Positions 7,181-15,303 of a DNA stretch of 33,610 nt are shown here, piece after piece (positions within the stretch are counted from its first letter, which is position 1; the number at the start of each line of letters is the position of its first letter). The notes under the pieces are model-generated. The model saw only the letters and a list, made by a program, of their open reading frames with translations. It made no database searches and was not told the origin of the DNA. The position numbers were made by a program, and so were the translations under genes. Source of the stretch: an uncultured Alistipes sp. (GTDB lineage Bacteria; Bacteroidota; Bacteroidia; Bacteroidales; Rikenellaceae); NCBI GenBank assembly GCA_900545315.1, contig UQYM01000030.1, positions 1-33,610 of the forward strand, in the 5' to 3' direction.

Positions 7181-7758
7181 ATGGGAAGAGTGTTAAAGGA
7201 ACCAAGACCGAACAGAATCTGTTGAAAGCATTCGCCGGAGAGTCTCAGGCCCGTTCACGTTACACTTTCTTTGCCAGTGTGGCCAAGAAAGAGGGATACG
7301 AACAGATTTCAGGCGTATTCATGGAGACAGCCGAGCAGGAGAAGGAGCATGCAAAACGTTTCTTCAAGTTCCTCGAGGGCGGCATGGTAGAGATTACCGC
7401 CAGCTATCCGGCAGGCAAGATTGGCACCACGATGGAGAATTTGGCAGCAGCTGCAGCAGGCGAGAACGAAGAGTGGGCAGAGATGTATCCCGAGTTTGCC
7501 GCTATTGCTGACGAAGAGGGCTTCCCGGCTATTGCTGCGGTCTTCCGTAATGTCGCTACCGTTGAGGAGCAGCATGAAGTTCGCTATCGTAAACTGTTGG
7601 CCCATGTCGAGGCTGGAGACGTCTTCTCACGCGAGGAGGAGATCTATTGGCAGTGCCGCAACTGCGGGTATGTTCACAAGGGAAAGAATGCTCCCGAAAG
7701 CTGCCCGGCTTGCGCACATCCGCAGGCATACTTCGAGCCGATGAAACAGAACTACTAA
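7181..7758 (+). CDS. rbr: Rubrerythrin, with an apparent 1-base frame break at the start codon
   Basis: Rubrerythrin is a cytoplasmic di-iron peroxidase that detoxifies hydrogen peroxide in anaerobes. The ferritin-like four-helix domain begins KSVKGTKTEQNLL and carries the di-iron ligand motifs ESQARSRY, ETAEQEKEHA and EEQHEVRY. The C-terminal rubredoxin domain has CRNCGYVHKG and CPACAHP. The expected start is ATG 7181 (homologues begin M-x-K-S-[VI]-K-G-T), but this ATG is one base out of frame: ATGGGAAG would need a fourth G. The main frame is complete from 7183 to the stop at 7758 but contains no ATG before the conserved region. This is either a sequencing or assembly error in a short G run, a recent inactivating deletion, or a non-standard start. 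The gene lies divergent to the long purF and is followed by a terminator. Confidence 0.9.
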
Positions 7759-7761
7759 TCG

Positions 7762-7786
7762 TTCGTTACTGTTGCACAGCAACGAA
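7762..7786 (+). other. Small hairpin after rubrerythrin
   Basis: TTCGTT pairs with AACGAA and, inside it, CTGT pairs with ACAG around TGC, with one A-C mismatch between the two stems. It lies a few bases after the stop codon, upstream of the main terminator, and may protect the 3' end of the mRNA. Confidence 0.35.
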
Positions 7787-7798
7787 TGATTCAGCCAT

Positions 7799-7831
7799 AC
7801 AAAAGGGCTGGCCAATGGCCAGCCCTTTTGT
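7799..7831. terminator. Strong terminator between convergent genes
   Basis: A 15-bp perfect stem (7799-7813 with 7817-7831, loop AAT) with A-rich left and T-rich right arms ends rubrerythrin transcription. It is nearly symmetric and can also serve the convergent PurF-like gene on the minus strand. Confidence 0.8.
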
Positions 7832-7961
7832 TATTGGTAGAACGACATATGTTGCAAAAACGTTTGCTCAAGATATGTGTGGAAGCTATCTCTTATTGCG
7901 AACAATAAAAGCATCTCCCGACTTGCAAGGTACTTTGATCAAACAGTGTCAAGTGGGAAAT

Positions 7962-9368
7962 TTAGTCGTCGTAGCTGCTGCCGTCGAAACAGTGCGTGCA
8001 GATGCACTCTTTAGGCAGTCCGATCGCTTTTACTAACGTCTCGACTGGATTGAACTTCAGGGAATTGACATTCATCTGTTGGCGAATGCTCTCAACCAGG
8101 TCGCAATACTGCTTCGAGCCGGTCGTAGCATATAACGGCAGATTTTTGTTGGCGTCTCCCTCCAGTTTGAGAATCATGCGGCGGGTGATCAACTCCATCT
8201 CCGATTTCGATGCACTGAAGTTGAGGAATTTGCACGGATAGATCAACGGGGGGCAGCTGATGCGGATATGGATCTCTTTGACCCCATAGTCGTACAATTC
8301 GGCCACATGGTCACGCAGCTGAGTGCCTCGCACGATCGAATCGTCACAGAATACAACCCGTTGTCCACGAAGCATCTTTTTGTTGGGAATCAGCTTCATT
8401 TTGGCCACCAACTCCCGCATCTGCTGATTCGAAGGGGTGAAGCTGCGGGGCCAGGTCGGCGTATATTTGACAAACCCGCGTTTATAGGGGATTCCTTTTC
8501 CGGCGGCGTATCCGAGTGCCATACCGATGCCCGAATCGGGAATACCGGATACAAAATCGGCTTCGATTTCGTCGTTTTTACCCATCTCAACGCCGCAATC
8601 GTAACGCATCTGATCAACATTTTGGCCCTCGTATTCACAAACCGGATAGCCGTAGTAAACCCACAAGAAGGAGCAGATCTGCATCTTTTTGCCCGGTTTG
8701 CGCAGTTGGGTATAGCCGTCGGCCGTCACTTGCAAAATTTCTCCCGGGCCGATAAAGTAATCGATATTGTATCCGAGATTATCGAATGCGCAACTCTCTG
8801 ACGAAAGTGCGTATCCGTCCGTTCCTTTACCAAGAATGATCGGGGTGCGGCCATATTTGTCACGGGCAGCGATGATGCCGTTTTCGGTCAACAGCAGCAT
8901 CGAGCAGGAACCTTTGATTTTGCGATATACGTTTTCGATCCCTTCGGTAAAGGTCTTTCCTTCGGAAATCAACATGGCAACCAGTTCGGTCTGGTTGGTG
9001 ATACCGTTGCTGTGTTCGCTGAAGTGGTTGCCTTTGTCCAGCAGCTCCTGCTCTAAAGTGGCGAGATTCGTGATCATGGCCACCGTGACAATGGCAAATT
9101 TGCCCAAGTGGCAGTTCACAATGATCGGTTGGGCATCGGTATCACTGATGACTCCGATACCTGAATTTCCAGAGAAGGTGGGTAATTCCGATTCGAATTT
9201 CGTACGGAAATAGGAGTTGGAGATGTTGTGGATGGCACGCGAAAAATTGCCGTTGTCGAAGGTGGCCATACCGGCGCGTTTGGTGCCCATGTGTGAGTTG
9301 TAGTCTACCCCATAGAAGAGGTCGGTCACGCAGGAGCTCTTTTTGATCGTTCCAAAAAATCCGCCCAT
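7962..9368 (-). CDS. PurF-like phosphoribosyltransferase with a degenerate glutaminase domain
   Basis: The 468-residue protein aligns over its full length with classical PurF. The phosphoribosyltransferase half is intact: PRPP loop FCDDSIVRGTQ (340-350), YTPTWPRSF and an acidic/Gly substrate region. The iron-sulfur cysteine positions are also kept: C232, C379 (IYPC) and C457/C460 near the C-terminus. The N-terminal glutaminase half has lost its chemistry. The protein begins MGGFFG where active enzymes have Cys-Gly, the arginine of GHVRY is missing (GIGVIS, 70-75), the Asn-Gly of HNGN is VTVAMI (94-99), and the aspartate of SSDTE is TNQTE (124-128). It may use free ammonia, borrow ammonia from a partner, or have a regulatory role. 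Start ATG 9368, with a promoter just upstream. The previous gene on the same strand is the glutaminase-competent PurF. Confidence 0.85.
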   Translation of the reverse strand: MGGFFGTIKKSSCVTDLFYGVDYNSHMGTKRAGMATFDNGNFSRAIHNISNSYFRTKFESELPTFSGNSGIGVISDTDAQPIIVNCHLGKFAIVTVAMITNLATLEQELLDKGNHFSEHSNGITNQTELVAMLISEGKTFTEGIENVYRKIKGSCSMLLLTENGIIAARDKYGRTPIILGKGTDGYALSSESCAFDNLGYNIDYFIGPGEILQVTADGYTQLRKPGKKMQICSFLWVYYGYPVCEYEGQNVDQMRYDCGVEMGKNDEIEADFVSGIPDSGIGMALGYAAGKGIPYKRGFVKYTPTWPRSFTPSNQQMRELVAKMKLIPNKKMLRGQRVVFCDDSIVRGTQLRDHVAELYDYGVKEIHIRISCPPLIYPCKFLNFSASKSEMELITRRMILKLEGDANKNLPLYATTGSKQYCDLVESIRQQMNVNSLKFNPVETLVKAIGLPKECICTHCFDGSSYDD

Positions 9369-9411
9369 GTTTTATCTACTTTCTTGATAGGTTTGATGTT
9401 GTAAGGAATTA

Positions 9412-9441
9412 CAAAGGTAATATTTTCTTGCTTTAGGCAAA
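9412..9441 (-). promoter_or_regulatory. Promoter of the PurF-like gene
   Basis: On the minus strand TTTG (9441-9438) and TACCTTTG (9419-9412) are 18 bases apart. Transcription would start near 9405, leaving a leader of about 36 bases. Confidence 0.6.
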
Positions 9442-10356
9442 ATTACGCTGTTCTCTCTCCGGTTGTGAAGTGGGAGTGTTAAGCCGTAAAAAAAAAGTCG
9501 TCAAGCAGGGCGAAAATGGTCGTTGTGTTTTCGGTTTCGGCCGACACGTAACAAGGCTTTGTACGTAAAATGGGTTTGTAGAGAGTTGGAGACCCAGCTC
9601 CAGTGCAAGTGATACAGTTTCATATCGGTAATCTTCCATGCAACCATTAGGGATGGTAACGGCGAGAAGGCTGGGTATTTGTGCGATGCTGTGTGTGGTA
9701 GGTAAATTGTTGTGACGTAAAGGGAGGAGAGATCAGGATGATATTTTGGCAGTCAAAGTATGTGGTGATCCGAATTTTTTGTATCTTGTCCATTGGGACT
9801 GTGTAATTTGATGCTCCTTGCGTTGTATTATTGGGACGAATTACCTGAGTCGTTTTGACCCATGTGCAGAGTTTGTTCTTAAATATACGGATCGCGGCAA
9901 ATAAAGTGGCTGGGTAGGTCGGCTGGAGTCAATGATACGATCGGGTTGAGACGGCCTGGATGGGTTTGGGGTGCTCTTCCCCCGGAATGGAGCCACCAGG
10001 GAAACGGTTGGAATGTGTCCTGTCGATGGGGAGCACACTCGCCGAATAAAGAAAGATTGTAGCCCATGGCCAGGAGGCCTGAAGAACAGGAGACCTGAAG
10101 AAAGAGAGCAGAGGATGATCGTATGGCCGAGTATGCCGGAAGTTGCTAACGCTATTTGCAGTGTTGCAAGTGGCAAGTCTGTCGCAAACTACATGGGGCA
10201 AAGGGTCGGCGCAGGAGGTCTCGCTGTTGAAAATCGGAGTGAGGATTGATGGCAGGACCCCGTTGCGCGGGCAAGGTTGATCGATCTTCTATTTGAGAAC
10301 TCAAAAAATATAGGGTGAATGTCATAATTTAGAGGCGTGGGTTGCAAATAAAGTCC
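9442..10356. other. Long gene-free stretch upstream of the rhamnose operon
   Basis: Over 900 bases hold no frame with a recognisable product. The open frames on the minus strand here have no domain, no signal peptide and odd composition, and I treat them as chance. The stretch may carry the control region of the rha operon (activator sites), but I could not identify an operator. It contains the short tandem repeat at 10071-10102. Confidence 0.45.
10071..10102. repeat. Two tandem copies of a 16-base unit
   Basis: CAGGAGGCCTGAAGAA (10071-10086) is followed directly by CAGGAGACCTGAAGAA (10087-10102), with one mismatch. It could be a small tandem duplication or a pair of direct protein-binding sites upstream of rhaB. 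Confidence 0.5.
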
Positions 10357-10364
10357 TATATTTG
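10357..10364 (+). promoter_or_regulatory. Candidate -7 box of the rhamnose operon promoter
   Basis: TATATTTG is an exact TAnnTTTG match about 190 bases before rhaB. No good TTTG box lies 18-21 bases upstream. That is what one expects for a promoter that needs an activator, such as a rhamnose-responsive regulator. The assignment is tentative. Confidence 0.35.
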
Positions 10365-10557
10365 TTAAACCAGTGCGGCTCGAAATGCCTTTGAAATGGG
10401 TTTTGTAGCTGAAAGTGAGGAATGACGATGCACTGTTGTTTCGTTGAAAAATCACAATCAAAATTCAAAGGATGTTTGTCGTATTGGTGGATAAATTGAA
10501 CAATAATTTCTGCGCAATGGCTTGCCGGAGCGCGGAAATATAAACCTAATTGAACCG

Positions 10558-12033
10558 ATGGAACAAATTTCGTTTTTGGCTTTCGACCTGGGAGCTACCA
10601 GTGGCCGTTCGATTTTGGGTACACTGCGCGACGGTAAGTTGCAGATGAAAGAGCTGACCCGTTTTCCTAACCAGATTCTGGAGTTGGGCGGACACTACTA
10701 TTGGAATATCTTTTCGTTGTATGAGCACCTCAAGGCCGGCATGGTGGCCTGTGTGAAAGAGGGGGTGAAAATTACGTCGATCGGTATCGATACCTGGGGT
10801 GTCGATTTTGCCTTGATCGGTGAGGATGGCCAGATTCTCGGCATGCCGCTCGCATATCGTGATCTGCATACTACGGGAGCCCCGGAGGAGTATTTCAAAA
10901 ACGTAATGCCCCGCAAGGAGGTGTATGAGCTGACCGGTATTCAGGTGATGAATTTCAACAGCCTCTACCAGCTCTATGCCATGAAACGTGACAACTCCTC
11001 TCCGCTGAAGGCTGCGGTTCGTGCCCTGTTTATCCCCGATGCGTTGAGTTATATGTTGACCGGTAAGATGGTTACCGAATACACAATTGCTTCGACCTCT
11101 CAGATTCTGAATCCCCGTACCAAAAAGATGGAGGCTCAGCTGCTCGAAAAGATGGGTGTGAAAGGCTCGCTGTTTGGTGAGGTGGTGCCTACCGGAACGG
11201 TGATCGGTCCGTTGACCGATGCGTTGGCTGCTGAAACAGGCCTGGGTAAAGTTCCTGTCGTGGCCGTAGCTGGACATGATACCGCATCGGCTGTGGCAGC
11301 TGTGCCGGCCGCTGATGAGAAGTTCGCTTACCTCAGTTCGGGTACCTGGTCGTTGATGGGTGTCGAGGTGAAAGAGCCTGTGATTACCGAAGAGACTGCA
11401 GCCCTGAACATCACCAATGAAGGCGGTGTCGAGGGTACCACCCGTCTGTTGAAGAATATCACCGGCATGTGGATCCTCGAGCAGTGCATCAAGGAGTGGA
11501 AGAAGGAGGGCGTTACCTACAGCTATCCGGAGATTGTCAAGATGGCTGAAGGGGCAACACCGTTCCAGTCGTTTATCGATCCGGACGATCCCTCATTTGC
11601 CAACCCGCCCAGCATGGCTGAGGCAATCCGTGAGTTCTGTGCGAAGAGCGGTCAGCCCGTTCCGCAGACCCATCCTGAATTAATCCGTTGCATTTTCGAG
11701 TCGTTGGCCCTCAAGTATAAAGATGTACTCGAGAAGTTCCGCGATCTGGCTCCATTCCCGATTGAAAAGCTGCATGTGATCGGTGGCGGTTCGAAAAACA
11801 AGTTGCTCGATCAATTTACAGCCAATGCTATCGGTATTCCGGTTGTGGCAGGTCCTTCGGAGGCCACGGCTATCGGTAACATTATGTTGCAGGCATGGGC
11901 GGCCGGCTGTGTCAACTCCTTGCAACAGATGCGCGACATGATTGCCAAGGTGGTTGAGACCGAAACCTTCATGCCTCAGGATACCGCCTCCTGGAATGAG
12001 GCCTACGCTAAAATTAAACATTTATTGAAATAG
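10558..12033 (+). CDS. rhaB: Rhamnulokinase
   Basis: The 491-residue FGGY-family kinase phosphorylates L-rhamnulose to L-rhamnulose-1-phosphate. The N-terminal ATPase motif FLAFDLGATSGRS is followed by the sugar-binding region SIGIDTWGVDFALI. The C-terminal half has VAGHDTASAVAAVPA, YLSSGTWSLMG and the adenosine motif HVIGGGSKNKLLDQ. Length matches RhaB (about 490). The start is the ATG at 10558 (MEQISFLAFD). A 12-codon longer frame would need TTG. It is the first gene of the rhaB-rhaA-rhaT-rhaM operon, in the same order and strand. The product of this step still needs an aldolase, which is not present on this strand. Confidence 0.95.
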   Translation: MEQISFLAFDLGATSGRSILGTLRDGKLQMKELTRFPNQILELGGHYYWNIFSLYEHLKAGMVACVKEGVKITSIGIDTWGVDFALIGEDGQILGMPLAYRDLHTTGAPEEYFKNVMPRKEVYELTGIQVMNFNSLYQLYAMKRDNSSPLKAAVRALFIPDALSYMLTGKMVTEYTIASTSQILNPRTKKMEAQLLEKMGVKGSLFGEVVPTGTVIGPLTDALAAETGLGKVPVVAVAGHDTASAVAAVPAADEKFAYLSSGTWSLMGVEVKEPVITEETAALNITNEGGVEGTTRLLKNITGMWILEQCIKEWKKEGVTYSYPEIVKMAEGATPFQSFIDPDDPSFANPPSMAEAIREFCAKSGQPVPQTHPELIRCIFESLALKYKDVLEKFRDLAPFPIEKLHVIGGGSKNKLLDQFTANAIGIPVVAGPSEATAIGNIMLQAWAAGCVNSLQQMRDMIAKVVETETFMPQDTASWNEAYAKIKHLLK

Positions 12034-12247
12034 GCGTCTCTTTTGGGGTAAACGTCGGATGGGGTATGTGTAATCTTGATTCTTCCAAAGAGAACTGTTT
12101 GAGGTATGAGCAGGTAGGCTGCAGCGCAGCGGTGTTTTGATCTTGCAGGGAAGAAGGGAGGAAGAATGGAGAGAGCCTTTCCGTTCACCCATAAACATAA
12201 ACATGTAATATAACAGTTAGTAAAACATAAACAACCATAAACTGACT

Positions 12248-13501
12248 ATGAAAGAAGCACAAATCATTAAGGCCTATGAGGCCGCCAAAGAGCGTTATGC
12301 ACAGATCGGTGTTGATACCGACGAGGCATTGAAAAAATTGCAGAATATTTCGTTGTCGCTGCACTGCTGGCAGACCGATGACGTAACCGGTTTCGAGAAT
12401 CCGGACGGACAGCTCTCCGGCGGTATTCAGGCTACGGGTAACTATCCGGGCAAGGCTCGTAACATCGACGAGGTACGTCAGGATATCGAGAAGGTAAAGA
12501 CCTTGATCCCTGGATCACATCGTTTGAGCCTGCATGCCATCTATGGCGACTTCAAGGGTGAAAAGGTTGATCGTAACCAGATCGAGCCTCGTCACTTCCA
12601 GAGCTGGATCGATTGGGCGAAGGCCAACAACATGAAGCTCGACTTCAACAGCACCAGCTTCTCGCATCCGTTGAGCGGTGACCTGTCATTGGCGAATCCG
12701 GATAAGGCAATTCGCGATTTCTGGATCGAACACACCATCCGCAGCCGTAAGATCGCTGAGGAGATGGGTCGTCAGTTGGGCGACAAAGCTTGCCACAACC
12801 TGTGGATTCATGACGGTTCGAAAGACCTGACTGTTAATCGCTACTACTATCGTTCTCTGCTGAAGGATTCATTGGATCAGATCTTCGCAGTGAAATGCCC
12901 GAACGTGAAAGATGCCGTTGAGAGCAAAGTGTTCGGTGTAGGTCTGGAGAGCTATACGGTAGGTTCGCATGAGTTCTACATGGGTTATGCCGTTAAGAAT
13001 GGTATTATGGCTACCCTTGATATGGGACACTTCCACCCGACTGAGGAGACCTATGACAAGATCTCTTCACTGCTGCTCTTTACTCCGGAGATTCTGCTGC
13101 ATGTAAGCCGTCCTGTACGTTGGGACAGTGACCATGTGGTTATCCTGAACGATAGCGTAGCTATGCTGGCTCAGGAGATCGTTTGGGCCGACGCCTTGAA
13201 TAAGGTCAATATCGGTTTGGACTACTTCGATGCTTCGATCAACCGTATCGGTGCATATGTAATCGGTAGCCGTGCCACGCAGAAGGCCTTCTTGCAGGCA
13301 CTGCTCTCTCCGATCAAACAGCTGCGTGACTACGAGTCATCGGGTCGTTTCTTCCAGCGTTTGGCTATGCTTGAAGAGGCGAAGAGTCTGCCATGGTCGG
13401 CTGTTTACGACTACTTCTGCATGAAGAACAACACTCCGGTTGCCGAAGATTATATCGCGGAGATCGAGAAGTATGAGAAAGAGGTGACCTCGAAACGTTA
13501 A
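12248..13501 (+). CDS. rhaA: L-rhamnose isomerase
   Basis: The 417-residue TIM-barrel metal enzyme interconverts L-rhamnose and L-rhamnulose in the cytoplasm. Signature segments include LHCWQTDDVTGFE near residue 38, HAIYGDF, KLDFNSTSFSHP, LWIHDGSKD (the HDGSKD metal and substrate loop) and DMGHFHPTE with the second metal-site histidines. Length equals the family norm. ATG 12248 is the only sensible start. The 214-base gap after rhaB contains no gene. It is A/T rich just before the start codon, as is usual in this phylum. Confidence 0.96.
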   Translation: MKEAQIIKAYEAAKERYAQIGVDTDEALKKLQNISLSLHCWQTDDVTGFENPDGQLSGGIQATGNYPGKARNIDEVRQDIEKVKTLIPGSHRLSLHAIYGDFKGEKVDRNQIEPRHFQSWIDWAKANNMKLDFNSTSFSHPLSGDLSLANPDKAIRDFWIEHTIRSRKIAEEMGRQLGDKACHNLWIHDGSKDLTVNRYYYRSLLKDSLDQIFAVKCPNVKDAVESKVFGVGLESYTVGSHEFYMGYAVKNGIMATLDMGHFHPTEETYDKISSLLLFTPEILLHVSRPVRWDSDHVVILNDSVAMLAQEIVWADALNKVNIGLDYFDASINRIGAYVIGSRATQKAFLQALLSPIKQLRDYESSGRFFQRLAMLEEAKSLPWSAVYDYFCMKNNTPVAEDYIAEIEKYEKEVTSKR

Positions 13502-13531
13502 TTCTCAGCTTTTGCTAACCGTTTGAACTGT

Positions 13532-13569
13532 CCGTACATGGAGAGCATGTTTTTGAGCTCCATGTGCGG
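13532..13569 (+). other. Hairpin between rhaA and rhaT
   Basis: Bases 13532-13543 pair with 13558-13569 (12 positions, one G-U pair) around a 14-base loop. The right arm ends immediately before an in-frame ATG at 13570 and covers a GTG at 13564. It may stabilise the 3' end of the rhaA message after cleavage or limit the expression of the permease relative to the isomerase. Confidence 0.45.
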
Positions 13570-13596
13570 ATGGCTCATATAAATACTACTGATCTT

Positions 13597-14646
13597 ATGG
13601 AAATCGTGTTAGGATTGTTGATCATCGCCATAGGCAGTTTCGGTCAATCGAGCTGCTATGTGCCAATCAACAAAATCAAAAACTGGAGCTGGGAATCCTA
13701 TTGGATTGTACAGGGGGTATTTGCATGGCTGGTGCTGCCCTTCTTGGGGGCTCTGCTGGCTGTGCCGTCAGGTCACAGCCTGTTTGAACTGTTTACTTCC
13801 GCCAACGCCTTCAATATCTGGATGACCATCTTCTTTGGTGTATTGTGGGGAGTAGGCGGTCTGACCTTCGGCCTCTCGATGCGTTATCTCGGGGTCGCTT
13901 TGGGACAGAGCATCGCTTTGGGTACCTGTGCCGGTCTCGGTACAATCATGGCTCCGGTGTTGCTCAATCTCTTCTTTCCTGAACTGGATGCCCTCTCCAA
14001 ATTGACGGCATCGGTTATCGTGGGCGTGATCATCACGTTAATCGGTATTGCCGTGATTGGTATTGCCGGATCGATGAAATCGGCTTCCCTCTCTGAAGAG
14101 GAGAAAAAGGCTGCCGTCAAAGATTTCAATTTCCCCAAAGGGATTATCATTGCCCTGTTGGCCGGCTTTATGAGCGGCTGCTTCAATGTCGGTCTCGAAT
14201 TTGGTAAGAGTGTCTCTTTTGCAGAGACAAGTGAGATTTTCCGGACTCTGCCTGCAACTTTCCTGGTTACATTGGGTGGCTTTGTTACCAATGCAATCTA
14301 CTGCTTCTACCAAAACCAGAAAAATAAAACCTGGGGCGATTACAAAAAGACAGACGTCTGGGCCAATAATGCGCTGTTCTGTCTGTTGGCCGGTGCTTTG
14401 TGGTACAGCCAATTTTTCGGACTGTCAATCGGTAAAGGCTTCCTGACCTCTTCGGAATCGTTAATGACGCTCTCGTTCTGCATCCTGATGGCTCTGAATG
14501 TGGTATTCAGCAACGTTTGGGGTATTATCCTCAAGGAGTGGAAAGGCTGCAATGCAAAGACCATCGGTGTGTTGGTAGTTGGTTTGGCAATCCTGATTTT
14601 TGCCTCGTTTGCTGAACCGCTGCTGCGAATGGTTTTCGGAAATTAA
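13597..14646 (+). CDS. rhaT: L-rhamnose/proton symporter
   Basis: The 349-residue inner-membrane permease belongs to the RhaT branch of the drug/metabolite transporter superfamily. It has about ten hydrophobic segments and the conserved opening MEIVLGLLIIAIGSF, then SSCYVPINKIKNWSWE, and later GTCAGLGTIMAPVL and GFMSGCFNVGLEFGK. The start is set at ATG 13597 because homologues begin at this point. ATG 13570 would add nine residues (MAHINTTDL). A short charged cytoplasmic loop (SEEEKKAAVKDFNFPKG) sits in the middle. It is the third gene of the rha operon. Confidence 0.93.
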   Translation: MEIVLGLLIIAIGSFGQSSCYVPINKIKNWSWESYWIVQGVFAWLVLPFLGALLAVPSGHSLFELFTSANAFNIWMTIFFGVLWGVGGLTFGLSMRYLGVALGQSIALGTCAGLGTIMAPVLLNLFFPELDALSKLTASVIVGVIITLIGIAVIGIAGSMKSASLSEEEKKAAVKDFNFPKGIIIALLAGFMSGCFNVGLEFGKSVSFAETSEIFRTLPATFLVTLGGFVTNAIYCFYQNQKNKTWGDYKKTDVWANNALFCLLAGALWYSQFFGLSIGKGFLTSSESLMTLSFCILMALNVVFSNVWGIILKEWKGCNAKTIGVLVVGLAILIFASFAEPLLRMVFGN

Positions 14647-14717
14647 TTTGTAACAACCTGAACGTTTCCGGAGCGTTTTGCCCCGGAACATTATTAACCA
14701 ATAAAACTTCATTCAAA

Positions 14718-15032
14718 ATGATGAGATGCGCTTTTAAGATGAAGCTGAAACCCGGTTTTGAGGCCGAGTACCAGAAGCGTCATAGCGAAATTTGGCCGGA
14801 ATTGGTCAAAATGTTGAAAGATTCGGGTGTGTATGATTACTCGATTTTCTGGGACAAAGAGACAAATATTCTGTTTGCCGTGCAGAAGATCAAAGGTGAT
14901 CAGACTTCACAGGACCTGGGTCCAACCCCGATTGTACAGAAGTGGTGGGATTACATGGCCGATATCATGGAGACCAATCCGGATAACTCACCGGTATCAA
15001 TTCCGCTGCCTGAACTCTTTTATTTGGAGTAA
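14718..15032 (+). CDS. rhaM: L-rhamnose mutarotase
   Basis: The 104-residue RhaM/RhaU protein interconverts the alpha and beta anomers of L-rhamnose and so speeds entry into the isomerase. It shows the family pattern: CAFKMKLKPGFEAEYQKRH with the catalytic histidine, IWPELVKMLKDSGVYDYSIF, and a conserved tryptophan pair in QKWWDYMADIM near the end. Two adjacent ATGs (14718 and 14721) could start it. I keep the first. It is the last gene of the rha operon. The 71-base gap after rhaT contains a short TTCCGG/CCGGAA hairpin. Confidence 0.94.
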   Translation: MMRCAFKMKLKPGFEAEYQKRHSEIWPELVKMLKDSGVYDYSIFWDKETNILFAVQKIKGDQTSQDLGPTPIVQKWWDYMADIMETNPDNSPVSIPLPELFYLE

Positions 15033-15152
15033 GGGTTAGACGCGTTCACTCCAACGTTCATCACTTTTTGGTTTGGTTGTTTGCCGGAGTCTCTTCTTGC
15101 AAACAGGTGTGAGTGATCGATTGAGTCGAATGCATCATGGAAATAATGGATA

Positions 15153-15191
15153 AGAAAGAGGGAAGACCTATTAGGGCCTTCCCTCTTCTTA
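15153..15191. terminator. Terminator-like hairpin between rhaM and the GH37-like gene
   Basis: AAGAGGGAAG (15156-15165) pairs with CTTCCCTCTT (15178-15187) around a 12-base loop. It lies between convergent genes. The T run after it is weak (CTTCTTAAT). Confidence 0.55.
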
Positions 15192-15303
15192 ATATCGTGA
15201 AATGTTTTAAGAAATTCTTTCTTGAGCTCGCAGAAGAAATGGAATTTTGTTCGTAACAAGAGCTTACAGCAAGAGAGTAGCTTGTATCGTATCTTATATA
15301 GGG

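Noticed and set aside
9433..9639. 68-residue minus-strand open frame
   Set aside because: It covers the -33 box of the PurF-like gene, and its sequence does not look like a folded protein.
9841..10176. 111-residue minus-strand open frame upstream of rhaB
   Set aside because: Its Pro/Arg/Ser-rich composition has no domain, signal peptide or plausible homologue. It overlaps several other equally poor frames.
10522..10557. TTG start 12 codons upstream of rhaB
   Set aside because: The ATG at 10558 gives the exact family N-terminus.
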